Assembly (NCBI RefSeq): GCF_003751625.1
Contig: NZ_RJUL01000004.1
Span: forward strand, 186,001-250,000
Direction of reading: 5' to 3'
Origin: Gallaecimonas pentaromativorans
Lineage (GTDB): Bacteria; Pseudomonadota; Gammaproteobacteria; Enterobacterales; Gallaecimonadaceae
DNA length: 64,000 bases
The stretch's first letter is position 1. The number at the start of each line of letters is the position of its first letter. Below, in pieces: positions 52,786 to 60,895 of the stretch. The position numbers and the translations under genes were made by a program. Under the pieces are notes generated by a model, which was given only the letters and a program-made list of their open reading frames with translations, made no database searches and had not been told where the DNA came from.

Positions 52786-53144
52786 TTTTCAATTCCCATT
52801 AGAACGTTTTCAGAATTCGGGCTAACGGTCATATAAAGAGCCGATGAAACGCAGGCGATAAAAAGGGCCCAGGCAGCAATCATCAACATTGACGCTAAAA
52901 CGCCTCTAACGTGCGGGTCATCTAACGTGCTGGACGATTCGGCAACAGAATCATCAAAAAACGCCTCAGGCTCGGGGAGTCGCTCGCAACCGGCCATGAT
53001 GTAAGCGGTGCGGAACTCAGAAGCCAGGGCTTGGCGCTTGTCGCGGTCGGCTGGAGAGATTGCGGACATTGCGTAGTGGTCGAGGCCGTGCAGGACGGCT
53101 ATTGCGGTGTCTGTGTCGAGATGAAGGGTGACTTCCGTGTTCAT
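52782..53144 (-). CDS. Phage early protein with a C-terminal membrane helix
   Basis: 120 residues: a soluble helical N-terminal part (DTDTAIAVLHGLDHYAMSAI), an acidic linker, then a membrane helix at about 84-106 (MLMIAAWALFIACVSSALYM). First gene of the minus-strand early operon, with AGGGAG five nt before the ATG, divergent from the repressor. Function unknown. Confidence 0.65.
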   Translation of the reverse strand: MNTEVTLHLDTDTAIAVLHGLDHYAMSAISPADRDKRQALASEFRTAYIMAGCERLPEPEAFFDDSVAESSSTLDDPHVRGVLASMLMIAAWALFIACVSSALYMTVSPNSENVLMGIEK

Positions 53145-53256
53145 TGAGACTCCCTGTCGTATACCAAGTGGTGAATATACAAATGAGTATATATACCATT
53201 AGGTACATTACAAGGGATGGAATAAACTTTTCAGTAAATTTTTAGGAGGACGACAA
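53145..53256. promoter_or_regulatory. Divergent early/repressor promoter region with operator-like repeats
   Basis: 112 AT-rich bp between the early operon and the repressor. Inverted repeats: ACCA-AG-TGGT (53163-53172), TATAC-AAATGA-GTATA (53176-53191) and TACC-ATTA-GGTA (53194-53205); the two TACC elements are 32 bp apart, about three helical turns. This is the expected place for the repressor to control lysogeny. Confidence 0.65.
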
Positions 53257-53616
53257 ATGTACCTAGAGGCTCTACTGAAACGCTACAGAGAGGAAAACGG
53301 CCTAAAAAGCCAACTCGAAGCGGCAGAAAAGTTGGGCATATCGCCTTCATTGCTATCAAGTGCAAAGGTCGGCCAAAAGCCGCTTGCTGACCACTGGATA
53401 GTTGAAATAGCGGAAGGTGCAGGCGTACCAGCAGGAGAGGCGGTAGCGCGGTATCACGAAGAAAGAGAAGAAAGCCCGAAGGTAAAAAACGTTTGGGCGG
53501 AGCTTGCAAAGAGGGCGGCGGCGATGGCGCCTAAAACCGCTGGCACTGCGGCGGCGCTAATGATAGGATTACACTGTAAGTCATTGATTTTATTACAGAA
53601 TTGGATATTTTGGTAA
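53257..53616 (+). CDS. Phage repressor (Cro/CI-like HTH), 3' end overlapping attR
   Basis: 119 residues with an ideal ribosome binding site AGGAGG. N-terminal helix-turn-helix (SQLEAAEKLGISPSLLSSAK), then EIAEGAGVPAGEAVARYHEE, typical of the DUF3693-like repressors of Vibrio/Shewanella filamentous phages. The only phage gene on the plus strand, divergent from the early operon, as rstR in CTXphi. Its last codons, stop included, are formed by the attachment repeat: in the integrated state it ends NWIFW. Confidence 0.8.
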   Translation: MYLEALLKRYREENGLKSQLEAAEKLGISPSLLSSAKVGQKPLADHWIVEIAEGAGVPAGEAVARYHEEREESPKVKNVWAELAKRAAAMAPKTAGTAAALMIGLHCKSLILLQNWIFW

Positions 53617-53621
53617 GTTAG
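53602..53621 (+). repeat. attR: Right attachment repeat (attR) of the filamentous prophage
   Basis: TGGATATTTTGGTAAGTTAG, matching attL except for T instead of A at position 13. The repeat supplies the repressor stop codon TAA. Beyond it the composition returns to the GC-rich host pattern within about 20 bp. Confidence 0.85.
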
Positions 53622-53712
53622 GTTGTGTTTTCGGGCGTCAGCCTTGGGGAACGTCAGGCCAATAAAATCGGGGCCTTGAGCCCCGACAAAATGCCTTTGT
53701 GATACCCGGGCA

Positions 53713-54240
53713 TCAACAAAGCTGACACCACAGCTCGCCATAATCTTTGACCATGCCGTTATCGTCGATACTGAGATCGGCCGTAAAGCCGGTAGCCAGA
53801 TTGGTGTAACGGTAGAGCCGGGGAGCAAGGTGGGCGTAGTTTTGCTCTACCACTTCAAAGCGGCCTTGGGGGAAGCGATACCAGATAACCTTGATGGTTC
53901 TGTCGTCGCCCACGGCCAAATCGAGCCTTTTGATGGGCAACATGTTGGTGGCCAGGGTAAAGCCAAGATCCACATCCAGGCAGCCTTGCCACTCGGGCCG
54001 GGGCTCGCCGTCACAGGTCCAGTTGCCCTCCCCGTCGCCGACAACGGCAATGGGCAGCCCCCGTTTGGGGATCACCGTTGCCTGGCGGGTGCGCCAGCAG
54101 GAAAAACAGCGAATTTCATAATCGATGGCAAAGGGCTTGCTCTCATAGAGCCCTAGCACCGTGCCTTCCAGGTCGTGCTCGTTAAAGCTCAAATGTTCCA
54201 GGCTTTGCCAGGGCCCTTTCCACAACATATCCATCCACAC
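53713..54240 (-). CDS. Putative glycolipid-binding domain protein
   Basis: 175 residues, the length of the single-domain family named for a predicted glycolipid-binding fold. Typical elements: GDGEGNWTCDG, GCLDVDLGFTLATNMLPIKR, RTIKVIWYRFPQGRFEVVEQ, and SIDDNGMVKDYGELW. No signal peptide. The biochemical role is unproven in the family. First host gene beyond attR; convergent with the repressor. Confidence 0.82.
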   Translation of the reverse strand: MWMDMLWKGPWQSLEHLSFNEHDLEGTVLGLYESKPFAIDYEIRCFSCWRTRQATVIPKRGLPIAVVGDGEGNWTCDGEPRPEWQGCLDVDLGFTLATNMLPIKRLDLAVGDDRTIKVIWYRFPQGRFEVVEQNYAHLAPRLYRYTNLATGFTADLSIDDNGMVKDYGELWCQLC

Positions 54241-54273
54241 ACTCCGCCGACTGATGTTTCTTTCAGCCTAGGA

Positions 54274-54300
54274 TAAAAAAAAGGCCGCACAAGGCGGCCT
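54274..54300 (-). terminator. Intrinsic terminator after htpX
   Basis: AGGCCGC / GCGGCCT stem with a 5-nt loop followed on the minus strand by eight T. Confidence 0.88.
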
Positions 54301-54318
54301 CAAGGAGTGGGGATAAGG

Positions 54319-55200
54319 TTAGCCAGCACGCAGGGCGGCGATACGTTTCTCGATGGGCGGATGGCTCATCAGCAGTTCACCCAGGGTGCGCTTGCCGCCT
54401 TGGATCCCAAAGGCCGCCAATTGGCCTTCAAGGTGAGACTCTTCATGGGCACGGCCCAGGCGCTCCAGCGCGCCAATCATTTTTTGACGACCGGCAAGGG
54501 TGGCGCCACCGGCATCGGCACGGAACTCACGTTGGCGAGAGAACCAGGCGACGATGATGGAGGCGAGGATACCGAACACCATCTCCAGCACCATTACGAT
54601 GGCAAAGTAGGCAAGGCCGCCAAGGCCTTGGCCTTCTTCCTCGTCGTTGCCGCGAAAGAAGTTGGAAATAATGCCGGCCACGACCCGCGCGAAGAAGATA
54701 ACAAAGGTGTTGAGCACGCCCTGGATAAGGGTCATGGTCACCATGTCGCCGTTGGCCACGTGGGAAACCTCATGGCCCAGCACCGCTTCTACTTCATCGC
54801 GGTCCATCTTGTATAAAAGGCCGGTGGATACCGCCACCAGCGAGTTGTCTTTGCTGGGGCCGGTGGCAAAAGCGTTCATGTCGGGTGAGTCGTAGATGGC
54901 CACTTCCGGCATTTTGATACCGGCTTGCTGGGCCTGGCGGGCAACGGTGGTTACCAGCCACTGCTCCATTTGGTCGCGGGGTTGGTCAATGACCCGAGCG
55001 CCGGTGGAGCGTTTGGCGACCCACTTGGACATCAGCAACGAGATAAAGCTGCCGCCAAAACCAAATACGGCTGCGATCACCAGATAGCCGCCGATAGAGT
55101 GATATTGCACACCCAGCGCCGACATCACGATGTTTAGCACCACGGACAACACCAGGATCACAGCCAGGTTGGTTGCCAGGAACAAGATGACGCGTTTCAC
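54319..55200 (-). CDS. htpX: Membrane zinc metalloprotease HtpX
   Basis: Inner-membrane quality-control endopeptidase working alongside FtsH. 293 residues from a GTG at 55200, chosen because AAAGGAG lies 7 nt before it and the N-terminus then matches the family ([18 protein letters not shown]). Two N-terminal membrane helices, zinc motif HEVSH in [16 protein letters not shown], two further helices, and the third ligand in [14 protein letters not shown]. In E. coli htpX is next to prc; here they are 44 kb apart. Confidence 0.96.
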   Translation of the reverse strand: MKRVILFLATNLAVILVLSVVLNIVMSALGVQYHSIGGYLVIAAVFGFGGSFISLLMSKWVAKRSTGARVIDQPRDQMEQWLVTTVARQAQQAGIKMPEVAIYDSPDMNAFATGPSKDNSLVAVSTGLLYKMDRDEVEAVLGHEVSHVANGDMVTMTLIQGVLNTFVIFFARVVAGIISNFFRGNDEEEGQGLGGLAYFAIVMVLEMVFGILASIIVAWFSRQREFRADAGGATLAGRQKMIGALERLGRAHEESHLEGQLAAFGIQGGKRTLGELLMSHPPIEKRIAALRAG

Positions 55201-55332
55201 AATAAGACTCCTTTGGTCAAAGACGCGTTGGTCTGATTGACATAATATGTCCGCACTTTTGGTTTTCAAGCCCACTGACAATAAATTTTCGTTATCATTG
55301 GCACCTTTACAGTCACCATAAAGGTTTCACTG

Positions 55333-56034
55333 ATGCGAGCCTTACTGCTTTCGGCGTCCCGCGTTGGCGACACGCCCTATCTTGTCCATGCCCTGCCCTT
55401 TATCGACGCCCTGCTCAAAAGCACCGAGCGCGAGCTGCTGTTTGTGCCCTATGCCGGGGTCACCATTTCTTGGGACGACTACACCGGCAAAGTGGCCGAA
55501 GCCCTGGCGCCGCTCGGTATCACCGTCACCGGTATTCACAGCACTGATGACCCCATCATGGCGGTGCGCCAGGCCAAAGCCATCGCCGTTGGCGGCGGGA
55601 ATACCTTCAGGCTGGTGACCGAACTCTATGGGCAGCAGGTGCTGGGCGCCATCAGAGACAAGGTGCAAGGGGACACGCCTTATATGGGCTGGAGCGCCGG
55701 CTCCAATGTGGCGGGCAAAAGCGTGCGCACCACCAATGACATGCCTATCGTCTACCCGCCAAGCTTTGACGGCATCAACTTGGTACCCTTTCAAATCAAC
55801 CCCCACTTTACCGACTACGTGCAGCCGGGCCATAACGGTGAAACCCGTAGCGACCGTCTTAACGAGTTTTTGACCTTAAACCCGCAAGAGCGCGTGGTGT
55901 GCCTGCCAGAAGGCACGGCGCTGAGCCTCGATGGCAACAAGCTGACCTTGCTGGGCGACAAAGGCGGTTACCTGATGCGCTTTGGCGACACCCAGCGCAT
56001 TGAAGAAGGCTGCGATCTCAGCCACTGGCTGTAA
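55333..56034 (+). CDS. pepE: Dipeptidase E (alpha-aspartyl dipeptidase)
   Basis: S51-family serine peptidase hydrolysing Asp-X dipeptides. 233 residues. Nucleophile Ser in MGWSAGSNVAG, His in INPHFTDYV and the GGGNTFRLV loop. ATG at 55333 with AAAGG 8 nt upstream. Divergent from htpX. Confidence 0.94.
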   Translation: MRALLLSASRVGDTPYLVHALPFIDALLKSTERELLFVPYAGVTISWDDYTGKVAEALAPLGITVTGIHSTDDPIMAVRQAKAIAVGGGNTFRLVTELYGQQVLGAIRDKVQGDTPYMGWSAGSNVAGKSVRTTNDMPIVYPPSFDGINLVPFQINPHFTDYVQPGHNGETRSDRLNEFLTLNPQERVVCLPEGTALSLDGNKLTLLGDKGGYLMRFGDTQRIEEGCDLSHWL

Positions 56035-56091
56035 CGAGGCCGGGGCTCTGCTAAGATCCCCTTTCTTTTTAGCTAAGTAAGTGAGTCAGAC

Positions 56092-56706
56092 ATGGCTGAT
56101 TATCAAACCCTCGAACAGAAAGCCAGTTACGGTGTAGGCCGCCAAATGGGCGACCAATTGGCCCAGCAAGCCTTTGACGGCCTGGATATCCCCGCCGTTC
56201 AGCAAGGTCTGGCCGACGCCCTGCGCGGCGAAGAATTTGCCGTTACCCCGGACGAGATCAACGCTGCCTTTGACGTTATTCGCAGCCGTCTGGAAGACGA
56301 AGAAAAAGCCCGCCACAGCGCCTTTATCGGTGCCAACGAGGCTTTCCTGGCCGAAAACGCCCAGAAAGACGGCGTAACCGTGACTGACTCCGGCCTTCAG
56401 TACGAAGTGCTGACCGAAGGCAACGGCGCCATCCCCACCGCGGCCAACAAGGTCAAGGTGCATTATCACGGCACCCTGATTGACGGCACCGTTTTTGACA
56501 GCTCCGTTGCCCGTGGCGAGCCCATTAGCTTCCCGGTGACCGGCGTTATCAAAGGCTGGGTTGAAGCCCTGCAACTGATGCCGGTAGGCTCCAAGTGGCG
56601 TCTGACCATTCCTCAGGATCTCGCCTATGGCGAACAAGGTGCCGGCCGGGCCATTCCGCCCTTCGCGGCCCTGGTGTTTGAAGTCGAGCTGCTGGACATC
56701 GAATAA
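56092..56706 (+). CDS. fklB: FKBP-type peptidyl-prolyl isomerase FklB
   Basis: 204 residues (E. coli FklB 206). N-terminal dimerisation helices (SYGVGRQMGDQLAQQAFDGL) and a C-terminal FKBP domain (VKVHYHGTLIDGTVFDSS, VIKGWVEALQLMPVGSKW, LAYGEQGAGRAIPPFAALVF). No signal peptide, so cytoplasmic. Followed by a clear terminator. Confidence 0.95.
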   Translation: MADYQTLEQKASYGVGRQMGDQLAQQAFDGLDIPAVQQGLADALRGEEFAVTPDEINAAFDVIRSRLEDEEKARHSAFIGANEAFLAENAQKDGVTVTDSGLQYEVLTEGNGAIPTAANKVKVHYHGTLIDGTVFDSSVARGEPISFPVTGVIKGWVEALQLMPVGSKWRLTIPQDLAYGEQGAGRAIPPFAALVFEVELLDIE

Positions 56707-56720
56707 CCAGCCACACCGCA

Positions 56721-56746
56721 AAAGGCAGCTTCGGCTGCCTTTTTTA
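56721..56746 (+). terminator. Intrinsic terminator after fklB
   Basis: AAAGGCAGC, TTCG tetraloop, GCTGCC and a run of six T. It ends 13 bp before the next start codon. Confidence 0.9.
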
Positions 56747-56758
56747 ATGGAATTACCC

Positions 56759-57430
56759 ATGAGCCTTTTGCCACACCTGACCCTTGAAACCGCTCCCAAC
56801 CCCGATGCGACCGTTATCTGGCTCCATGGCCTGGGAGCTGACGGCAACGATTTTGCCCCGGTAGTACCCGAGCTTGGCCTGCCCCAAGGGGCGGCGGTAC
56901 GTTTTATCTTCCCCCACGCGCCCAGCAGACCGGTGAGCGTTAATGGCGGTTATGTGATGCCATCCTGGTACGACATTTTCAGCCTCGATCTCGAACGCAA
57001 GTTGGATGAAGGGCAGCTCAGAGCCTCAAGTGCTGCAGTTAAAGCCCTTATCGAGCAAGAGCTGGCCCGGGGCATTGCCAGCAACCGCATTGTGATTGCC
57101 GGTTTTTCCCAAGGGGGCGCCGTGGCTTATGAAACGGCGCTGAGCTTTGACAAACCTCTGGCCGGGCTATTGGCGCTCTCAACCTACTTTGCCACCAAGG
57201 CAACGGTTGAGCTGAGCCCTGCCAATAAAAGCCTACCTATCGCCATTCACCACGGCGTGCAAGACCCGGTGGTACCGGAGCTTTTGGGCCAGCAAGCCAA
57301 GGCCACTCTCAACACCATGGGGTATAGCCCTCAGTACCGGCGCTACAACATGGAACACAGCCTTTGCTTGGTGCAAATCAAGGACATTGGCGCCTGGCTT
57401 ACCCAGGTGCTGGGTCTAAACTCGCGCTGA
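56759..57430 (+). CDS. Carboxylesterase / lysophospholipase-like alpha/beta hydrolase
   Basis: 223 residues from the ATG at 56759 (MSLLPHLTLETAPN); an ATG 12 bp earlier lacks a ribosome binding site. Phospholipase/carboxylesterase family: oxyanion region IWLHGLGADGNDFAPVVPEL, nucleophile Ser in IAGFSQGGAVAYE, Asp in HHGVQDPVVPELLG and His in YNMEHSLCL. The His motif normally reads HS-x-C, as here. Natural substrate unknown. Confidence 0.92.
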   Translation: MSLLPHLTLETAPNPDATVIWLHGLGADGNDFAPVVPELGLPQGAAVRFIFPHAPSRPVSVNGGYVMPSWYDIFSLDLERKLDEGQLRASSAAVKALIEQELARGIASNRIVIAGFSQGGAVAYETALSFDKPLAGLLALSTYFATKATVELSPANKSLPIAIHHGVQDPVVPELLGQQAKATLNTMGYSPQYRRYNMEHSLCLVQIKDIGAWLTQVLGLNSR

Positions 57431-57502
57431 AACAAGGCCTTGCCCCGCTGGGCAGGGCCTTTGCCTGCTGCTAAGGTGGCAAAAACACCTGCCGGCCCCG
57501 CC

Positions 57503-57967
57503 ATGAGATTTTTAACCGCCCTCGCCTGTTGCCTGTTGCTAAGTAGCTGCGCCAGTAAAGCGCCGCCCACGGCGCCTGCGCCAAAGCCCAAAGCGGCCAG
57601 CACCGTTACCGAAAAGCTCCATAGCCAATATCGCCAGTGGCGCGGAGTGAAATACCGCCTGGGGGGCACCAGTAAAAGCGGGGTGGATTGCTCCGCCTTT
57701 ACCCAAATCACTTTTGCCCAGCAGTTTGATGCGTCGCTTCGGCGCACCACCGCCGAGCAGGTCAAACAAGGCCATTGGATAAGCCAGCAAAAGCTGCGTC
57801 CGGGAGACTTGGTGTTTTTCAAGATTGGCCGAGTGCGCCATGTGGGCATTTATCAAGGCGACGGGATGTTTTTGCACGCCTCCACCAGTTTGGGGGTAAC
57901 CGTGTCGGCCCTTGCCGACCCCTACTGGCAAGCCCATTACTGGACGGCCCGGCGGATACTCCAGTAA
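57503..57967 (+). CDS. NlpC/P60 family lipoprotein (MepS/Spr-like)
   Basis: 154 residues from the ATG at 57503. Lipoprotein signal peptide with lipobox LSSC, a short Pro/Ala linker, then NlpC/P60: catalytic Cys in GVDCSAFTQITF, His in RVRHVGIYQGDG and a third polar residue in FLHASTS. Probably a murein DD-endopeptidase or similar outer-membrane-anchored peptidase; in E. coli the MepS member is a Prc substrate. The upstream in-frame start at 57440 would spoil the signal peptide; no strong ribosome binding site is seen. Confidence 0.85.
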   Translation: MRFLTALACCLLLSSCASKAPPTAPAPKPKAASTVTEKLHSQYRQWRGVKYRLGGTSKSGVDCSAFTQITFAQQFDASLRRTTAEQVKQGHWISQQKLRPGDLVFFKIGRVRHVGIYQGDGMFLHASTSLGVTVSALADPYWQAHYWTARRILQ

Positions 57968-57992
57968 AAAGCCGCCTAAAAGGCGGCTTTTT
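57966..57992. terminator. Bidirectional terminator between the NlpC/P60 gene and the MFS gene
   Basis: AAAAAGCCGCC, TAAA loop, AGGCGGCTTTTT, directly at both stop codons of convergent genes. Confidence 0.9.
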
Positions 57993-59170
57993 CAACGCAG
58001 CTTACACAGCGAGCGATAGGTCATGGCTGCTGCCACCAGCATCAATATGCCGCTCGCCAGCATCACGCCCTGGGCGTCGCTACTGTCGACAATTACGCCG
58101 CCAAGGGCCGCCCCCAGAGCAATGGCTAATTGAATAGCAGAGACAATCAACGCGCCGCCGCTCTCGGTTTGGTCCGGCACTACCTTGGTTATCCAGGTTG
58201 ACCAGCTGACTGGTGTGCCGCCAAAGGCAAGCCCCCACAGCACGATGGCCGGCAGGCACAATAGCCCCGCGCTACCCATCGCCCCCAAGGCCAGCAACGC
58301 CGCCATCATCATCAGCGCGGTGAACAACAACACCTTGGCCAGGTGCCGGCCAATCAAGCGCCCGGCCAGCAAGGTGCCAAGGAAATTGGCAAGCCCGAAG
58401 CCCAGCAGCACCAACGCGATGGTTTGCAGCCCGAGCTGCTGGCTCTCAAGATAATCGCGAAGGTAGGTAAAACCGGCAAAGTGGGCGGTAAAGATGAGTA
58501 CAACCACCCCTATACCCAGGCCAATACCCGGCCTTTTCAGTACCATCCACAGCCCCGACACGCTGCCGCTGGTTTGCGGACTCAGCGGTGGCAACGCCAG
58601 CCATTGGCCAGCCATGGTCAGGGCGCTCAGCACCGAAGCCATCATAAACACCTCACGCCAGCCCAAAAGCCCGCCAAGATAACTGCCAAGGCCGGCGGCG
58701 GTGATGGTAGCCAGCGGCACCCCGCTAAAGATAAGGGACAGGGCCCGTGGCGCCTGCTCTTCGCTGACCAGGCGAATGGTGGTGGCCGCGGCTATGGCCC
58801 AAAAGCCGCCCAACGCCAAGCCTAGGCCGATGCGCGCTGCCAGCAGTATCCAGAGGTTTGGCGCAGCGGCCACCATCAGGTTGGACAGCAGCATCAGGCC
58901 GCTCAGGCTCACCATTACCCGGCGCCGGTCAATATTGGCGGTCAAAGGCACAACGGCAATACCTCCCAACAGCGCCATCACTGCCGTCACTGTTACCGCC
59001 TGACCCATTTGGCCAGCACTGACCCCAAGCTCGTTGCCCATGGGGGTGAGCAGGCTGGCCGGCAAGAATTCAGCCGTGACCAGAGCGAAAACCCCCATGG
59101 CAATGGACCAGACCGCAGGCCAGCCGGTAGTGGAGGCCCCGGCCGCGGCAGGAGTGGAAGAGTCGGACAT
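57992..59170 (-). CDS. MFS transporter (DHA1/sugar-efflux type)
   Basis: 392 residues with 12 predicted membrane helices: FALVTAEFLPASLLTPMGNE in helix 1, the MFS motif A region NIDRRRVMVSLSGL and GLALGGFWAIAAATTIRLV. Resembles AraJ/YdhP-like drug or sugar exporters; substrate unknown. Starts at ATG 59170 with AGAGG. Divergent from an AraC-type regulator 78 bp away, which probably controls it. Confidence 0.9.
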   Translation of the reverse strand: MSDSSTPAAAGASTTGWPAVWSIAMGVFALVTAEFLPASLLTPMGNELGVSAGQMGQAVTVTAVMALLGGIAVVPLTANIDRRRVMVSLSGLMLLSNLMVAAAPNLWILLAARIGLGLALGGFWAIAAATTIRLVSEEQAPRALSLIFSGVPLATITAAGLGSYLGGLLGWREVFMMASVLSALTMAGQWLALPPLSPQTSGSVSGLWMVLKRPGIGLGIGVVVLIFTAHFAGFTYLRDYLESQQLGLQTIALVLLGFGLANFLGTLLAGRLIGRHLAKVLLFTALMMMAALLALGAMGSAGLLCLPAIVLWGLAFGGTPVSWSTWITKVVPDQTESGGALIVSAIQLAIALGAALGGVIVDSSDAQGVMLASGILMLVAAAMTYRSLCKLR

Positions 59171-59248
59171 GCTTACCTCTGAAATTATCCAAAATCGATG
59201 CTAAGAATACGGTAAGCTTCTCGGACGAACTATCACACCAAGTCCGCA
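59171..59248. promoter_or_regulatory. Shared promoter region of the MFS exporter and AraC regulator
   Basis: 78 bp between divergent start codons, AT-richer than the genes. The divergent arrangement is the usual sign of local regulation; no clear operator could be picked by eye. Confidence 0.5.
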
Positions 59249-60193
59249 ATGATTGACATATCGTCTGAAGCTCCGCCGTCCAACCAAGACCGGCTCAGCC
59301 AACTGCTGATGGGTATGCGCCTGTTTGGCGTCTGTTATCGCCACGTGCAGGCCGAAGCCCCCTTTGGCCTGAGCTACAGCCATCATCCCGGCCGCAGCCA
59401 GCTGCATGTGGTGATAGAGGGCGAATTGGAACTGCGCACCGCCAGTGGTTATCAGCGTTTGGTGGCCGGAGATGCCTTGCTGCTGCCGCGCAGCCAGGAA
59501 CACGCGCTGCTAAGCGAACGGGAGCTGGCCTGCGCCGACATCCTCTCATTAGACGCCGAGCCGGTGTGCGACCATTTCGGGTGCCTAGGCGATAACCCAA
59601 ACAGCAGCCACCGTTTTTTCAGTGCCTGTATGGCCATGGATCTGGGGCCAATGCAGCCGCTGGTAGCGCAAATGCCGGAGGTTATCCACGTTGGCACCTT
59701 GCTGGACCGCTACCCCGAGCTTGGCGCCATCCTCGATGCCATGCGCCGCGAGTCGTCTTTGATGCGGGCAGGCGCAGCCGGTATTTTATCGCGTCTGGCC
59801 GAAGTGCTGGCCGCCACCCTTATTCGCGGCTGGGTTGAATGCCAGTGTGCTAACAGCACCGGCTGGATACAGGCCATCAACGACCCGCGCATGGGGACCT
59901 TGCTAAGCGCCCTGCATCAAGACCCCGGCCAAAGCTGGACCGTTGCTTCCATGGCCAGCCATATCGGCATGTCCCGCTCGGTATTTGCCGAGCGCTTTAA
60001 AGCCATGACTGGCCTGACGCCTCTTACTTACGTGAGTGAACTTCGCATGCAGCTGGCTCGCCAGTGGCTGGAGCAGGACAAGATGGCGTTATCGGAAGTG
60101 GTATATCGGTTGGGGTACGGCTCTAGTAGCGCTTTCTCGCGCGCCTTTAAAAAGGCCACCGGCCAAACGCCGGGGGCCCTTCGTAGCCGTTAG
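59249..60193 (+). CDS. AraC-family regulator with cupin sensor
   Basis: 314 residues: N-terminal cupin_6 type sensor (GRSQLHVVIEGELELRTASG, RLVAGDALLLPRSQEHALL), C-terminal two-HTH AraC domain (WTVASMASHIGMSRSVFAER, VVYRLGYGSSSAFSRAFKKA). Typical of regulators of adjacent MFS exporters. The ATG at 59249 has only a weak ribosome binding site. Its stop overlaps the yjjG stop. Confidence 0.92.
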   Translation: MIDISSEAPPSNQDRLSQLLMGMRLFGVCYRHVQAEAPFGLSYSHHPGRSQLHVVIEGELELRTASGYQRLVAGDALLLPRSQEHALLSERELACADILSLDAEPVCDHFGCLGDNPNSSHRFFSACMAMDLGPMQPLVAQMPEVIHVGTLLDRYPELGAILDAMRRESSLMRAGAAGILSRLAEVLAATLIRGWVECQCANSTGWIQAINDPRMGTLLSALHQDPGQSWTVASMASHIGMSRSVFAERFKAMTGLTPLTYVSELRMQLARQWLEQDKMALSEVVYRLGYGSSSAFSRAFKKATGQTPGALRSR

Positions 60194-60858
60194 GCCAGCA
60201 GCGCCTGCAGATCGCTAAGGGCGCTCACTTCAAAAGTGGGGGTGATGCCGTCAGGGCGGGCCTTGCCGTGGCGGTTAAACCAGCAGGTATCCAGGCCCAC
60301 GCCTGCGCCACCAGCCACATCGGCGTGGGGGTTGTCCCCTACCATCAGCGCCTTTTGCGGCTGGCCGCCCATTTTCTCAAAGCTGTAATGGAAAATGGCC
60401 GGATCTGGCTTGGCAATGCCCGCCTCTTCGGAAGTGACCACCAGATCAAAAATTTCATGCCAGCCAGCTTTGGCAAGACGCCCGGGCTGCATGGCCTTAA
60501 AACCGTTACTGATAATGCCGAGCTTGGCGCGGCCCTTGAGGCTGTGCAGCAGCTCATGAGCGCCGACCATGGGCGGGCAGTTGTCCACCATGGCGTCCTG
60601 AAATTGGCTATTAAGGGTGGTGGGCTCCACCCCGAACTGGCGGCCAAAATGGGCAAAGCGGCCTTGTTGCAATGCCAGCATGTCGATTTGCCCCAGGTGG
60701 TATTGGTCCCAGAGCTTGAGGTTGATGGCCTGAAAATCGCTGAAACACTGCTCGGTCATGTCATGGCCATAGCGCGCAAGCAGGCTTTTCAGGCCCCCTT
60801 TGGAATCGAAGTAAAACAGGGTTTCGTCGGCGTCAAAAAGCACCCATTGATACTGCAT
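60190..60858 (-). CDS. yjjG: Pyrimidine 5'-nucleotidase YjjG
   Basis: HAD phosphatase that dephosphorylates (non-canonical) pyrimidine nucleotides. 222 residues. Motif I LFDADETLFYFD, motif II GIISNGFKAMQPGRL, motifs III/IV KPDPAIFHYSF and MVGDNPHADVAGG. Matches the E. coli protein along its whole length. Lies between the AraC gene and the bio operon terminator. Confidence 0.93.
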   Translation of the reverse strand: MQYQWVLFDADETLFYFDSKGGLKSLLARYGHDMTEQCFSDFQAINLKLWDQYHLGQIDMLALQQGRFAHFGRQFGVEPTTLNSQFQDAMVDNCPPMVGAHELLHSLKGRAKLGIISNGFKAMQPGRLAKAGWHEIFDLVVTSEEAGIAKPDPAIFHYSFEKMGGQPQKALMVGDNPHADVAGGAGVGLDTCWFNRHGKARPDGITPTFEVSALSDLQALLA

Positions 60859-60870
60859 GAAAGGCTCCGC

Positions 60871-60893
60871 TGCCGTAAAAAAGGCTGGCAGCC
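60871..60893 (-). terminator. Terminator of the biotin operon
   Basis: GGCT-GGC-AGCC hairpin followed on the minus strand by six T, 3 bp after the bioD stop. Confidence 0.82.
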
Positions 60894-60895
60894 TA

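Larger units (their letters stand above)
46258..53621. mobile_element. Filamentous phage (inovirus) prophage, about 7.34 kb
   Basis: Bounded by a 20-bp imperfect direct repeat. Carries the full Ff-like order repressor / early genes / replication initiator / ssDNA-binding protein / pVII / pIX / pVIII / terminator / pIII / pVI / pI(Zot), plus two small genes after pI. All genes except the repressor are on the minus strand. Composition is visibly AT-richer than the flanks. No integrase, transposase or secretin gene is present, so it should depend on a host tyrosine recombinase and a host secretin, as CTXphi does. All reading frames look intact. Confidence 0.92.

Noticed and set aside
53569-53579. 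TTACA-C-TGTAA palindrome inside the repressor gene
   Set aside because: Short, within coding sequence, and no second copy at a regulatory position was found.
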